From: Caballeronia sp. LZ062
GTDB taxonomy: Bacteria; Pseudomonadota; Gammaproteobacteria; Burkholderiales; Burkholderiaceae
Reading direction: 5' to 3'
Length of the DNA: 64,000 nucleotides
Assembly: GCF_031450785.1 (NCBI RefSeq)
Contig: NZ_JARTWB010000001.1
Span: 186,001 to 250,000 of the forward strand
The notes beneath the pieces are model-generated. The model was not told the DNA's origin. It saw only the letters and a program-made list of their open reading frames with translations, and did not search any database. The translations under genes and the position numbers were made by a program. Below are positions 26,195 to 36,506 of this stretch, piece by piece. Within the stretch, counting starts at the first letter, position 1, and each line of letters begins with the position of its first letter.

Positions 26195-28870
26195 ATGCAC
26201 ATGATGACTGCGTCCACGGAAATCAGCCGCTCGCAAGTTCGTAACCGCATCGTGAAGGACCTTTGGCAGGCGATCTGGACATTTCGCCTGCAGACGCTCG
26301 GTGCCGTTGCGCTGATGATTGCCTCGCGCCTTGCGGTGGTATCCGTTCCCTTGATGCTGAAACACGTCATTGATGAGTTCAGCAAGCCGACCGCCAACGC
26401 GGTGTTCCCGGTGTTCGTGATTCTGACGTACGTGCTGATGCGCTATCTCGGCGACGTGCTCAACGAAGCACGCGATGTGTTATTCAGCGTCGTGACGCAA
26501 CGTACTGTCGCATCGTTTACTGCGCGCACGTTCTCTCACTTGCACGGCATGGGCGCGCGTTTTCATGCGCAGCGTGAAACCGGCGGCGTGGTGCGCGACG
26601 TGCAAAAAGGCGCGGACGGTATCGGCTTTCTGCTCGGCGTCGCGATCTTCACCATCGTTCCGACGTTGATCGAGATAGGCACGGTCGTCGCCATCATGGT
26701 GAGTCAGTACGCGAAGACGTTCATGATTGCCATCGGCGCGACGTTCGTCTGTTATGCGGTCTATACGTTGATCTTCACGCGCTATCGCATGCGCTTTCAG
26801 CGCGCGGTGAACCGGCTCGAAGCGCAGTCGGACAGCCGCCTCGTCGACAGCCTTCTGAACTACGAAACAGTGAAGCTCTTCGCGAGCGAAGACGTGGAAC
26901 GCGGTCGCCTGTCTTCGGTGCTCGACAAATGGGTCGATGCCCGCACCGCGAACCAGCGTGCGTTGACGATTCTGCATGTCGGGCAGAGCACGGTGATCGC
27001 CGTCGGCATCGCGGCCGTGATGCTGCTGGCGGCGCAAAACGTGGTGGCCGGCACAATGAGCGTGGGCGATCTCGTGTTGGTGAACGCGTATATCGTGCAG
27101 GTATGTGCGCCGCTCAACACGCTCGGCTTCGTATTCCGCGAGACGAACGACGCAATCGTGAACGTCGAACGCATGTTCGAGATTCTGTTGTCGCGCGGCC
27201 GTCGCGGTGAAGATGTGGACGAGGCAGATGCCAAGCCGCTCGTGGTGTCCGCAGGGGAAATCGAGTTCGAGCACGTGGACTTCGGCTACGATCCCGCGCG
27301 CCAGATTCTGCGTGATATCGACTTTCGCGCGCATCCGGGAAAGAAGCTCGCGGTTGTCGGCGGCAGCGGCTCAGGCAAGTCCACGCTGATGAAGCTGCTC
27401 TTCAGGCTCTATTCGCCGACGGCAGGGGTCGTCACCATCGACGGTCAAGACATCCGGCAGGTCACGCAGAAGAGCCTGCGCGAAGCCATCGGCATCGTGC
27501 CGCAGGATACGGTGCTCTTCAACGATACGATCGCCTATAACATCGCCTATGGCCGGCCGTCCGCCACGCGCGCCGATGTCGTGCGCGCGGCGCGTGCCGC
27601 GCAACTGGACAGCTTCATCGAACGCTTGCCCGATCATTACGACACGCGCGTCGGCGAACGCGGCGTGCGGCTCTCGGGCGGCGAGCGGCAACGCATCGCA
27701 ATCGCGCGCGCCATTTTGAAAGACCCGCGCATCATCGTATTCGATGAAGCGACGTCCGCGCTCGATACGCGCTCCGAGCGTGCGATTCAGAGCGAACTCG
27801 ACCGGCTTGCGCAAGGCCGCACGTCGATTGTGATCGCGCACCGGCTATCCACTGTCGTCAACGCCGACTGGATTCTCGTCATGGAGCACGGGCGCATTGT
27901 CGAGCAAGGTCAGCATGCAGAGCTTATCGAACGCGGCGGCGTATATGCGCGTATGTGGGCGCTGCAATCGCAACAGGGCGAGCTTGCGCAAGTGCAGCGC
28001 AAGGTGTCGGCGCAACCGGTGGGACTCGGCGCCTTGATCGCCGGTGTGGTCGATGGCTTGCACGAAGAGATCGTCGAACACGGCGTGCAGCTTTACACGA
28101 TGATGCCCGATGACGATCTGCGCGTGACCGGCGACCCCGGCGTGTTGCAACTGGTGATAGCGGACCTGTGCCGCACCGAGATACGCGCGGCCGAGCGCGG
28201 CGAGCGCGTGGAACTGCGCGTCGAGCGTGAAGCGAATCAGGTTCGCGTGTGCGTGCTGGGCCGTCGCGCGCAGCCCGCGCCGCTTTCGCAGGAACAGGCG
28301 CGCCGCCTCGAACAGGCGCTCGCCGAAACGGGTGGCACGTTCACCGTGGGCTACGTCGACGGCCACCTCGCCTATGTGGCGATGATGCCGCTGCGCCCCG
28401 TGGTCGATACCGATAGCCTCGCGGGTCTCGCGGAGCCGAACGCAAACGTTACCGGCAATCTGGAGGGCCTCTGCGTCATGGTGCTGGACGATCAGGAAGC
28501 TGCCCGCGAGGCGCTCGGTGCGGTGCTGGAGATGTCGGGGGCGGGCGTGCGACTGGCGGCGTCGGGCAAGGAGGCGCTCGAATGGCTCGCGCAAGCACCC
28601 ACGCAGGAATGGCCCGATGCGCTGCTGTGCGACATCGTGCTCGGCGAAGAAGACGGCTATCAGGTCTTGCGCCGCGTACGCGAATTGGAAGCGAGCCGCC
28701 GCGTGTCGCTCGGCGAGCGCATGCCCGCGATTGCGTTGACGGGCCATACGCAGACCGAGGATCGCCTGCGCGCTCAGATGGCAGGCTTTCAGATGCATAT
28801 GACCAAGCCCGTTCCCGCAGAGCGTTTGATCGCGGCAATCCGGCAGGTCGCCGTGCCGACGGAAGCATGA
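26195..28870 (+). CDS. ABC exporter fused to degenerate HATPase-like and receiver domains
   Basis: An 891-aa three-part protein. Residues about 25-320 are an ABC type-1 six-helix membrane domain of the Atm1/HMT type (SLLNYETVKLFASEDVERG). Residues about 355-590 are the nucleotide-binding domain, with Walker A GGSGSGKST (about 389), signature LSGGERQRIAIARAIL (about 493), Walker B IIVFDEATSALD (about 512) and a downstream HRLS. Residues about 600-745 resemble a histidine-kinase ATPase domain (TGDPGVLQLVIADL near 645) but lack the N-box Asn, the DxGxG box and any H-box. Residues about 758-885 are a receiver domain with Asp765/Asp766, phospho-acceptor Asp813 and Lys871. Start: GGAAGC before the ATG. 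An ABC pump fused to two-component modules is very unusual; role unknown. It overlaps nothing and is followed after 9 bp by a ParB-like gene. Confidence 0.85.
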   Translation: MHMMTASTEISRSQVRNRIVKDLWQAIWTFRLQTLGAVALMIASRLAVVSVPLMLKHVIDEFSKPTANAVFPVFVILTYVLMRYLGDVLNEARDVLFSVVTQRTVASFTARTFSHLHGMGARFHAQRETGGVVRDVQKGADGIGFLLGVAIFTIVPTLIEIGTVVAIMVSQYAKTFMIAIGATFVCYAVYTLIFTRYRMRFQRAVNRLEAQSDSRLVDSLLNYETVKLFASEDVERGRLSSVLDKWVDARTANQRALTILHVGQSTVIAVGIAAVMLLAAQNVVAGTMSVGDLVLVNAYIVQVCAPLNTLGFVFRETNDAIVNVERMFEILLSRGRRGEDVDEADAKPLVVSAGEIEFEHVDFGYDPARQILRDIDFRAHPGKKLAVVGGSGSGKSTLMKLLFRLYSPTAGVVTIDGQDIRQVTQKSLREAIGIVPQDTVLFNDTIAYNIAYGRPSATRADVVRAARAAQLDSFIERLPDHYDTRVGERGVRLSGGERQRIAIARAILKDPRIIVFDEATSALDTRSERAIQSELDRLAQGRTSIVIAHRLSTVVNADWILVMEHGRIVEQGQHAELIERGGVYARMWALQSQQGELAQVQRKVSAQPVGLGALIAGVVDGLHEEIVEHGVQLYTMMPDDDLRVTGDPGVLQLVIADLCRTEIRAAERGERVELRVEREANQVRVCVLGRRAQPAPLSQEQARRLEQALAETGGTFTVGYVDGHLAYVAMMPLRPVVDTDSLAGLAEPNANVTGNLEGLCVMVLDDQEAAREALGAVLEMSGAGVRLAASGKEALEWLAQAPTQEWPDALLCDIVLGEEDGYQVLRRVRELEASRRVSLGERMPAIALTGHTQTEDRLRAQMAGFQMHMTKPVPAERLIAAIRQVAVPTEA

Positions 28871-28879
28871 GGAGATGCT

Positions 28880-29471
28880 ATGGACACCGAATCATCGGCT
28901 CGCATCGACGAACTCAAGCCGACGCAAGGTTCAATCGGAATGGAGCACGTGCGCGAGAAGATGCATCTGACGGCCGCCACGCCCGCTCATGGACGCGCGG
29001 CGTTCTTGCGCGACCACGCGCTGCGTCTGGTGCGCGGACCGGGCGGCACGCTGCATGTGATCGACCATCATCATTGGGCGCGTGCCTGGCACGAACTGGG
29101 CATCGACGTGGTGCCGGTGGTTATCGCGTGCGACTTCAGCGACCGCAGTCACAATGCCTTTATCGCTGCGCTGCGTGAGCGCGGCTGGCTTCACGCGGTC
29201 GATGCAGAGGGCCGCGAGACGTCGGTCGACGAACTGCCGCCATCCATTGCCGCAATACCCGACGACCCTTATCTGAGTCTCGCGGCTTTCGTGCGGATGG
29301 CGGGCGTTTATAGAGACCCGCCGGGAGCCAACGCGAAGTATGCCTGGGCCGACTATCTGCGCGAGCGCGTGCAGGGAGATCTCACCTCCATTGCCGGCTT
29401 CGCGAAGGCGCTCGCGCAGGCAGTGGCCGCTTCGCGTGAAGACGAAGCGCGCGCACTGCCCGGTTACAACA

Positions 29472-29482
<11 letters not shown>
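28880..29482 (+). CDS. ParB-like protein (ParBc_2 / putative ParB-like nuclease family)
   Basis: A 200-aa protein of the PF08857 type. Family landmarks: [17 protein letters not shown] near residue 12, [20 protein letters not shown] near 49, [20 protein letters not shown] near 83, [20 protein letters not shown] near 127 and [11 protein letters not shown] near 152. It lacks the helix-turn-helix of chromosomal ParB, so it is not a partition protein. The GxxxxIDxHH signature suggests a CTPase/nuclease-like ParB fold whose activity is not established. AGGAG precedes its ATG and the gene lies 9 bp after the ABC fusion gene, so the two probably form an operon. Its 3' end overlaps the convergent UDP-xylose synthase gene by 11 bp. 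Confidence 0.85.
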
Positions 29483-30455
<973 letters not shown>

Positions 30456-30504
30456 GTCGGTTCCTTTTTGTGGTGATTGGGTCGCGCTTGATCGTCGCGC
30501 TTGA

Positions 30505-31464
30505 TCAACTGCACACGTGGCGCAACGTTGCTTCCCATTCGGCGGCGAAGCGGTCTATGTGGAAACGTTCAAGCGCGAGACGGCGAGCGCCTTCACCCAG
30601 ACGGCGCGCTTCGGCGGGATCGCGCAGCAGCTGTTGCATGACGTCGACGAGCGCGTTCGTATCGGTATGGATGAAGCCGCTCTCGCCATTGCGGATCACG
30701 GTGGCAAGCTCCGTCGTCGCAAGACCGATGACGGGCATACCGATCGTCATGGCTTCGACGATGGCGAGGCCCAGACTCGTCCAGCGAATCGGATTGAAGA
30801 AGAAACGGTATTGCGCGGAAAACGCGGCCAGGTCCAGATTGCCGATCTCTCCCAGACCGCCCGCCGATTCCGCGTCCATGCCGACGAGATCGAGCGGCAC
30901 GCGCTGCGCGGCATCCGCGAAAACATCGCTGCCGAGCCTGCGGCCGCGCTGCCGCAGATGATTGATAACGACGATGCCGCGTTCCTTTTCGCCGGTATAA
31001 CGCACGCCTTCCGGCACGACCACGCCATGTTCGATCACACGCGTCGGCGTCTCGCCGCTGTCCCACATCAGCCGATTGAAGTGCGTCACATGCACGAGCA
31101 AGGTGTCGCGATCCTGCACCCAATGGCGCTGTTCGAACGGATTCTCCTGCGGCGGATCATGTTCGATATAGACGCGCGGCAAGCGCCGCTGCGCATCCGA
31201 GAGCAGGTTGATGCGATCGTCGTCCCAGTGCGTGCGATGCTGAAATAGAACGACGTCGAATTCGTGCGAAGCCACTTCGTCGGCCGGCACTTCGTGAACG
31301 TTGTCACCCCACGGCAGCACGCCCACTTTGCCCGCATAGCCGGGCGGATGACCGGGCTTCGTCACGAGGTAGAAGTCGTGCTTCGCCTGAGTCAGGTAGT
31401 ACAGATAGTTGCCGTGTACGTGCCACGTGAGCACGCGCAGGCGTCGTTGATTAGCAGTGGGCAT
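30505..31464 (-). CDS. glycosyltransferase family 4-like
   Basis: A 319-aa GT-B fold glycosyltransferase. The N-terminal acceptor half opens with [20 protein letters not shown]. The C-terminal donor half has [20 protein letters not shown] near residue 230 and [20 protein letters not shown] near 250; its E-x7-E-type nucleotide-sugar site is recognisable. The protein is shorter than many GT4 enzymes (350-420 aa). Its start overlaps the end of the upstream GT9 gene by 14 bp, so it is in the same operon. Donor and acceptor are unknown; a role in the same heptose/xylose-containing glycan is inferred. Confidence 0.82.
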   Translation of the reverse strand: MPTANQRRLRVLTWHVHGNYLYYLTQAKHDFYLVTKPGHPPGYAGKVGVLPWGDNVHEVPADEVASHEFDVVLFQHRTHWDDDRINLLSDAQRRLPRVYIEHDPPQENPFEQRHWVQDRDTLLVHVTHFNRLMWDSGETPTRVIEHGVVVPEGVRYTGEKERGIVVINHLRQRGRRLGSDVFADAAQRVPLDLVGMDAESAGGLGEIGNLDLAAFSAQYRFFFNPIRWTSLGLAIVEAMTIGMPVIGLATTELATVIRNGESGFIHTDTNALVDVMQQLLRDPAEARRLGEGARRLALERFHIDRFAAEWEATLRHVCS

Positions 31465-32515
31465 CGGTTTCCAGTTTTTCTACAGGCAATTGGAGTCGTG
31501 CGACATCGAGCACTTGCGCGACACTCACATTGAGCGCGCATGGATGACCATACGGACACTCGCGAAACGAACACGGGCGGCAGGGCGGATAGTCGGCCAG
31601 CACGCGGTGCCGTTCGTGATCGAGCGGTGCCCAGCGTTGCGTGTCACTGCCCGATGCGATGACGACGCTTCTCGTGCGCATCGCAGCGGCCACGTGCGAA
31701 AGCCCCGTGTCATTGCAGACGATAAGACGTGCCCGCGCAACGAGCGCAGCCAGCGAGCCGAGCGATGTCTTGCCGGTCAGGTCGATTGCATCGAGGCCGG
31801 GTGTGCTTGCAATGCTCGCGGTAATCGCAGCTTCGCCTGCGCTACCGGTCAACGCCACCTGCCAGCCATCGCTCGCAAGTGCCGTGGCGACTTGCGCGAA
31901 GCGTTCGGCGGGCCAGCGTCGCGAAGGCAATTGCGCACCCGCATGCACCAGCACGAGCCGCGCGGTGTCGAGACCATATTGCGCGATCAATTCATCGCAT
32001 TCGCGCGTATCTTGTGGCGTGAGCGGAATCTCCAGTTGCGTGTCATGCGCATCCAGGCCGAGTGCCGCCATTAGCGCGTTGTAGCGCTCGACTTCCTGCA
32101 ACGCGTCGGGCCACGGAATGAACACACCGGCGCGCGGCGATTCATCCGGCTTCAGGAATCCCGCACTAAGCCGTGCGTGCATCTCTTCGACGATATCGTT
32201 CGCCACGCCGCCGCTGCCGTGCAGCTGAATCGCGAGATCGAAGCGGCGCGCGCGCATCGCTTCAAAAAAGGCCGGTAGTTTCGCGTCCGTTTCCTCTTGC
32301 TCCGGAAATCCCACTGCGCCGGGAAACAAAATCAGCTCATCCACGAGATGCGAATAACGTTCGACGAAAGTTTGCGCCCACGGCAAGCCGATCAGCGCAA
32401 TGCGTGCGCGAGGATAAGCGCGGCGCAATGCCCGCAGCGCCGGCACACAACAGAGCATGTCGCCGAGTTGCAGCGCCCGGAAGATCGCAATGCGCTCGAC
32501 GTTTTCCGGCTTCAT
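31451..32515 (-). CDS. glycosyltransferase family 9 (heptosyltransferase type)
   Basis: A 354-aa GT-B enzyme of the ADP-heptose transferase family. The opening IAIFRALQLGDMLCCVPALR is the GDxxxxxPAL acceptor motif. The donor half has LVLVHAGAQLPSRRWPAERF near residue 190 and NDTGLSHVAAAMRTRSV near 265. Near the C-terminus is a Cys cluster C-x2-C-x4-C-x5-C (PPCRPCSFRECPYGHPC). The start at 32515 is chosen because it forms an ATGA overlap with the stop of the GT2 gene. An upstream in-frame extension to 32674 is inside that gene and unlikely. It should transfer heptose or a similar sugar. Confidence 0.88.
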   Translation of the reverse strand: MKPENVERIAIFRALQLGDMLCCVPALRALRRAYPRARIALIGLPWAQTFVERYSHLVDELILFPGAVGFPEQEETDAKLPAFFEAMRARRFDLAIQLHGSGGVANDIVEEMHARLSAGFLKPDESPRAGVFIPWPDALQEVERYNALMAALGLDAHDTQLEIPLTPQDTRECDELIAQYGLDTARLVLVHAGAQLPSRRWPAERFAQVATALASDGWQVALTGSAGEAAITASIASTPGLDAIDLTGKTSLGSLAALVARARLIVCNDTGLSHVAAAMRTRSVVIASGSDTQRWAPLDHERHRVLADYPPCRPCSFRECPYGHPCALNVSVAQVLDVARLQLPVEKLETDAHC

Positions 32516-33567
32516 ATGAACATCACCCGGAACTTCACGGCGCCGTAGATTCTCCAGTACACCGAAAGAAATGGTATCCATAGCGATGTCCACGCCATTT
32601 CCAGTACATGCGACGGCGTGAGCGAAGTCGACTTCAGGCGCTTGAAGCAGAACCATGCGGTCATGCCGAGCCACGCGACGAGGCAGACGCCCGCGAGCGT
32701 GTTATTGCCCTTGGCAAGCGCGAGCACGGCGACCAGTAGGGCTGCGATGATCGCGTAATAAAGCAGCGGCGGCAGGCTTCGAATCCGTGTCTTGAAGAGC
32801 GAGCGATGCTTCTTGTACAGCAGCGCGTCGAACTGGCTCTTCTTCTGTTGCGACAAGCTCACGCCCCAGCGCGCAGGCCGCACGGGATGCAAGACCATTG
32901 CATCGTGTGACCTCACGATGCGCGCGCCGATGCGCATCAATTCGAATTGCAGGTCCGAGTCTTCGCGCCATGCCGACGTGAAACGCGCGTCGAAGCCGCC
33001 GACGCGTGCGAGCGCCGAGCGCGTCACGAACGTGTTGGCCGTCGCGAATTCGGCGTGCGAGAGACCGGCTGCATCTTGCTCGTAGTCCGTCGGACGAGGC
33101 CCGAGCGGCACCACGATACGGCCCGATACCGCATCCGCGCCCGCTCGCAATGCGGCAACGCCTGCCGCGAGCCAGTGCGGATCGGGAATCGTGTCGTCAT
33201 CGGTGAAAGCGATCAACGCCGCGCCCGATGCGCGCCATCCCGCATTGCGTGCGCCCGCGGGGCCTTGCGTCGCGGTGACGGGCACATAGCGGATGCGCGG
33301 TCCCTGCTCGAACTCACGTGCCAGCGCTGCAACACGCGAGCGCGTCGGTTCGTCGGGACCGTCATCGCACACGATGATCTCGAAGCGCGTCTTGTCGTAG
33401 TCCTGCGCGATGATCGCGCGCAGACAGCGTTCCAGCATGTCGGGGCGGCGGTAGGTCGGCACGACGACGGACACCTCGAACGCCGCGCCCGCTGCCGCGC
33501 TGGCGTCGCGCGGCGCGGACGCGTGCTTCGCGCCGTCGTAGGGAAACGAGCCTGCAACCGAGCTCAT
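32512..33567 (-). CDS. glycosyltransferase family 2, membrane-anchored
   Basis: A 351-aa GT-A fold enzyme. The catalytic domain (about 28-250) has VSVVVPTYRRPDMLERCLRA, IIVCDDGP near residue 63, GPAGARNAGW near 102 and the DXD-type FTDDDTIPDPHW near 119. The C-terminal 100 residues hold two or three hydrophobic helices (ALLVAVLALAKG; CLVAWLGMTAWFCF), anchoring it in the inner membrane. It overlaps both neighbours by 4 bp (the carbamoyltransferase upstream and the GT9 downstream), indicating translational coupling. Its sugar is unknown. Confidence 0.88.
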   Translation of the reverse strand: MSSVAGSFPYDGAKHASAPRDASAAAGAAFEVSVVVPTYRRPDMLERCLRAIIAQDYDKTRFEIIVCDDGPDEPTRSRVAALAREFEQGPRIRYVPVTATQGPAGARNAGWRASGAALIAFTDDDTIPDPHWLAAGVAALRAGADAVSGRIVVPLGPRPTDYEQDAAGLSHAEFATANTFVTRSALARVGGFDARFTSAWREDSDLQFELMRIGARIVRSHDAMVLHPVRPARWGVSLSQQKKSQFDALLYKKHRSLFKTRIRSLPPLLYYAIIAALLVAVLALAKGNNTLAGVCLVAWLGMTAWFCFKRLKSTSLTPSHVLEMAWTSLWIPFLSVYWRIYGAVKFRVMFI

Positions 33568-35309
33568 GCACGCACTCCCGGCTTTTCAATCAGGAACGGG
33601 CCGATCACGAGCGCATCCAGCGGCGACGTCCAGAACGATTCGAGCGCATCGCGCGGCGAATTGACCATCGGCTCGCCGCGCGTATTGAACGACGTATTGA
33701 CGAGCACCGGCACGCCCGTGCGCGCCTTGAACGCCGCGAGCAAGTCGTAATAGAGCGGATGCTGCGAGCGGTTCACGGTCTGCACGCGCGCCGTGCCGTC
33801 GATATGCGTGACGGCAGGAATGCGCGACTTCATGTCCTCGCGCACATCGAACACGAAGAGCATGAACGGCGCGACGCGTGCGTCAACGAACCAGTCCGCA
33901 GCGTGTTCTTCCATCACCACGGGCGCAACAGGGCGGAAATCTTCCCGATCCTTGATTTCGTTCAGACGCGCCTGCATGGAAGGATCAATCGGCGAAGCGA
34001 GGATCGAACGCGCACCGAGCGCACGCGGCCCGAACTCCGTACGTCCCTGATACCAGCCGATCACACGATTCGATGCCAGAATTTCAGCGGTTTCGCTCGC
34101 AATGTCGTTCAGCCTGCGATACGGCGTCTTCGACCACTTGAGGAACTGCTCGATCTCGTCGTCTTCATAGCGCGGGCCAAGATACGCGTGATTCATGGCC
34201 CAGCGACGGCCCCCATCACCTTGCTTGACGCGTTCTTGATAGTCGGTCCAGAGTGCTGCGCCGAGCGCGGTACCCGCATCGCCCGCAGCGGGTTGAACCC
34301 AGATGTCTTCAAACGGGCCACGATCGCGCAAGCGCGCGTTCATTACGCAATTAAGCGCCACGCCGCCCGCCATAGCAAGATGCTTGAGACCGGTGCGTTC
34401 ATGCAGCCAGCGTGCGAGATCCAGCGCGGTTTCTTCGAGCACTACTTGCAGCGAATGCGCGATGTCGTAATGGTGCTGCGTGAGCGGACCGCCACGTTCG
34501 CGTCGCGGACCGAAGCGCTCCACCAGACGCGGCGCATCCACGGTATAGCTGCCGTCGTTGCGATACTTCACGATCTCGCGGAACTGATCGACGTACGCCG
34601 GCTTGCCGAACGAAGCGAGCGCCATGACCTTGTACTCGTCCGACGAGTGCAGGAAGCCGAGATAGTCCGTCACGGCTTCATACAGCAAGCCGAGCGAATG
34701 CGGCAGTTCCACTTGCTTGATGCGCTTGTATTCGCCATCGACGAACTGTCCGAGACTCGTCGTCACGCCTTCGCCACGGCCATCCATCGTGAGAACGGCG
34801 GTGTTCTCATACGGCGCCGCGAGAAATGCGCTTGCTTCATGCGACAGATGATGATCGACGTTATGCCATTCGAAGCGCGGTGCGCGTCCGCCGCTGGCGA
34901 ACCGCTTCTTCAGATGATGCGGCGCGCCGTCGAGCAACTGGCCGCGCGCATTCACGATATAGCTCAGGAAAAGCGGGTCCCACGGCGATTCCGACGGGTT
35001 GCCGGTCACATGTTCGGAAGGCATGAAGGGCAGGGCGATAGTCGCCTTAGTCTGCTTCGGCATGCCCGAGAAAAGCTGCGGATCGTACGAATACGCGATG
35101 TGGTCGATATCGGCGAGCTCGATGCCGGCTTCCTTGAGGCAATAGTCGATGGCATCGAAAGGCAGTTGCCACGTCGAGAAGGGCACCGGGCGCTTCGCAT
35201 GCTTTACATGCGTGAAACGCTCGTCTTCCGCCGCCGCGATCACGACGCCGTCGCGAACCAGCGCCGCTGCGCTGTCGTGATAGACCGCATTGATTCCGAG
35301 TGTGTACAT
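33564..35309 (-). CDS. O-carbamoyltransferase (NodU/CmcH/TobZ family)
   Basis: A 581-aa enzyme that transfers a carbamoyl group from carbamoyl phosphate, through carbamoyl-AMP, to a sugar or antibiotic hydroxyl. The N-terminal Kae1-like domain begins LGINAVYHDSAAALVRDG and contains metal-binding histidines in HNVDHHLSHEASAFLAAPYE near residue 149. The C-terminal YrdC-like carbamoyltransferase region has GRTEFGPRALGARSILASP near 423 and KDREDFRPVAPVV near 452. It sits within a run of glycosyltransferase genes and overlaps the next by 4 bp, so it probably decorates the glycan they make. Family members modify Nod factors, cephamycin and tobramycin. Confidence 0.92.
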   Translation of the reverse strand: MYTLGINAVYHDSAAALVRDGVVIAAAEDERFTHVKHAKRPVPFSTWQLPFDAIDYCLKEAGIELADIDHIAYSYDPQLFSGMPKQTKATIALPFMPSEHVTGNPSESPWDPLFLSYIVNARGQLLDGAPHHLKKRFASGGRAPRFEWHNVDHHLSHEASAFLAAPYENTAVLTMDGRGEGVTTSLGQFVDGEYKRIKQVELPHSLGLLYEAVTDYLGFLHSSDEYKVMALASFGKPAYVDQFREIVKYRNDGSYTVDAPRLVERFGPRRERGGPLTQHHYDIAHSLQVVLEETALDLARWLHERTGLKHLAMAGGVALNCVMNARLRDRGPFEDIWVQPAAGDAGTALGAALWTDYQERVKQGDGGRRWAMNHAYLGPRYEDDEIEQFLKWSKTPYRRLNDIASETAEILASNRVIGWYQGRTEFGPRALGARSILASPIDPSMQARLNEIKDREDFRPVAPVVMEEHAADWFVDARVAPFMLFVFDVREDMKSRIPAVTHIDGTARVQTVNRSQHPLYYDLLAAFKARTGVPVLVNTSFNTRGEPMVNSPRDALESFWTSPLDALVIGPFLIEKPGVRA

Positions 35310-35321
35310 AGGGCGCGTCTC

Positions 35322-36506
35322 TCAGGGTAGTGTCAGATGAGCGGGATGTTGTTCGGTGCGGGCATCGAGCAAGGACAGCGCGGCGTCGACGACTTCATCG
35401 ACGGTCACGCCGAGCAGACACGAGTGATGCCCTTCGGGACACACGCTGCGATAGCACCAGCGGCAAGGCACGTCGCGAAAGAGGACACGATGCGGCGTTT
35501 GCCACGGCATATGCTGCGGATTGGTGAGCGCATACAGATCGACGACCGGCGCACCGAGCGCGGACGCGATATGCACCGGACCGCTATTGTTGGAGATCAG
35601 CACACGCGTATGCGCGATCAGTGCCCCAAGCTCGCCAAGCTCGAGCGCGCCCGCAAGGTTGACGACGCGCGCATCGCCTGCGGCAACCGTCTCGCACAAT
35701 GGGGCTTCGCTCGCCGATCCGGTGACGAGAACCGGCCAGCCGGTCCGGTCTGACAACGCTCGCGCCGCCTGTGCGAAGCGCTCCGGCGGATAGCGCCGCG
35801 ATGCAGCGGTGGCGCCGGGATGCATGACAAAGAAGGGCGCGTTGAGATCGACGCCTCGTGCGTCGAGTTTGCGAGCAAGCGATGCCTCGTCTTCAGCGCG
35901 CAATGCGAAGCGCATACGTGTATCCGCGTTCGTTGCGCCGACGCTTTCGACGAGCGCAAGCTGCCGCTCGACTTCGTGCCGCGTGCCATGTTGCGGTTCA
36001 CGCTCGGCGACCCAATCCGTCAGCAGTCCGTACGGGTTTTCGCGGCAATGCGCGAGCCGTCGCGGAATCTTCGCGAGATGGCAGAACATCGCTGCCGGAA
36101 GCGGATTCTGGCTATAGACGGTGAATATGACGGCAGCATCGAACTCAAGTGATGCGAGACGTTCGCAGATCGCGATATCCGCGCTCGCATCGATGGGCTT
36201 GTCATGCTTGACCCACGGCGCGTCGTATTCGATCACGTCGTCGATATCGTCGATGAAACGCGCTGCCTGCGCACCTGAACGCGACGCAAGCAACGTGAGA
36301 TGCCGCCCCGGATACGCCGCCTTGAGCGCATGGAGCGCGGGCGTGGTCATCAGCACGTCGCCCAGATTATCGAGGCGAATGCACAAAATACGCCGTACGT
36401 CCGCGCCCCAAATGCGCTCAGGCGCAACGGCGGGCGCGCGCGCGTGCGCGTCGGCGGGCTGAATGCTGATCGGAATATCGTTGGCTCGCAACGGATCGCG
36501 CTTCAT
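35322..36506 (-). CDS. glycosyltransferase family 9 (heptosyltransferase type)
   Basis: A 394-aa GT-B enzyme, paralogous to the GT9 at 31451-32515. A short disordered N-terminus (about 1-37) precedes ILCIRLDNLGDVLMTTPALH, the GDxxxxxPAL motif. The donor half has FFVMHPGATAASRRYPPERF near residue 225 and ISNNSGPVHIASALGAPVV near 305. A C-terminal Cys cluster (PCRWCYRSVCPEGHHSC) parallels that of the other GT9. It overlaps the phosphatase gene by 4 bp and is separated from the carbamoyltransferase gene by 12 bp. Together with the GmhB-like phosphatase it argues for a heptose-containing product. Confidence 0.88.
   Translation of the reverse strand: MKRDPLRANDIPISIQPADAHARAPAVAPERIWGADVRRILCIRLDNLGDVLMTTPALHALKAAYPGRHLTLLASRSGAQAARFIDDIDDVIEYDAPWVKHDKPIDASADIAICERLASLEFDAAVIFTVYSQNPLPAAMFCHLAKIPRRLAHCRENPYGLLTDWVAEREPQHGTRHEVERQLALVESVGATNADTRMRFALRAEDEASLARKLDARGVDLNAPFFVMHPGATAASRRYPPERFAQAARALSDRTGWPVLVTGSASEAPLCETVAAGDARVVNLAGALELGELGALIAHTRVLISNNSGPVHIASALGAPVVDLYALTNPQHMPWQTPHRVLFRDVPCRWCYRSVCPEGHHSCLLGVTVDEVVDAALSLLDARTEQHPAHLTLP

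Noticed and set aside
33759..35330. 523-codon plus-strand frame
   Set aside because: Antisense to the carbamoyltransferase, whose motifs are unambiguous.
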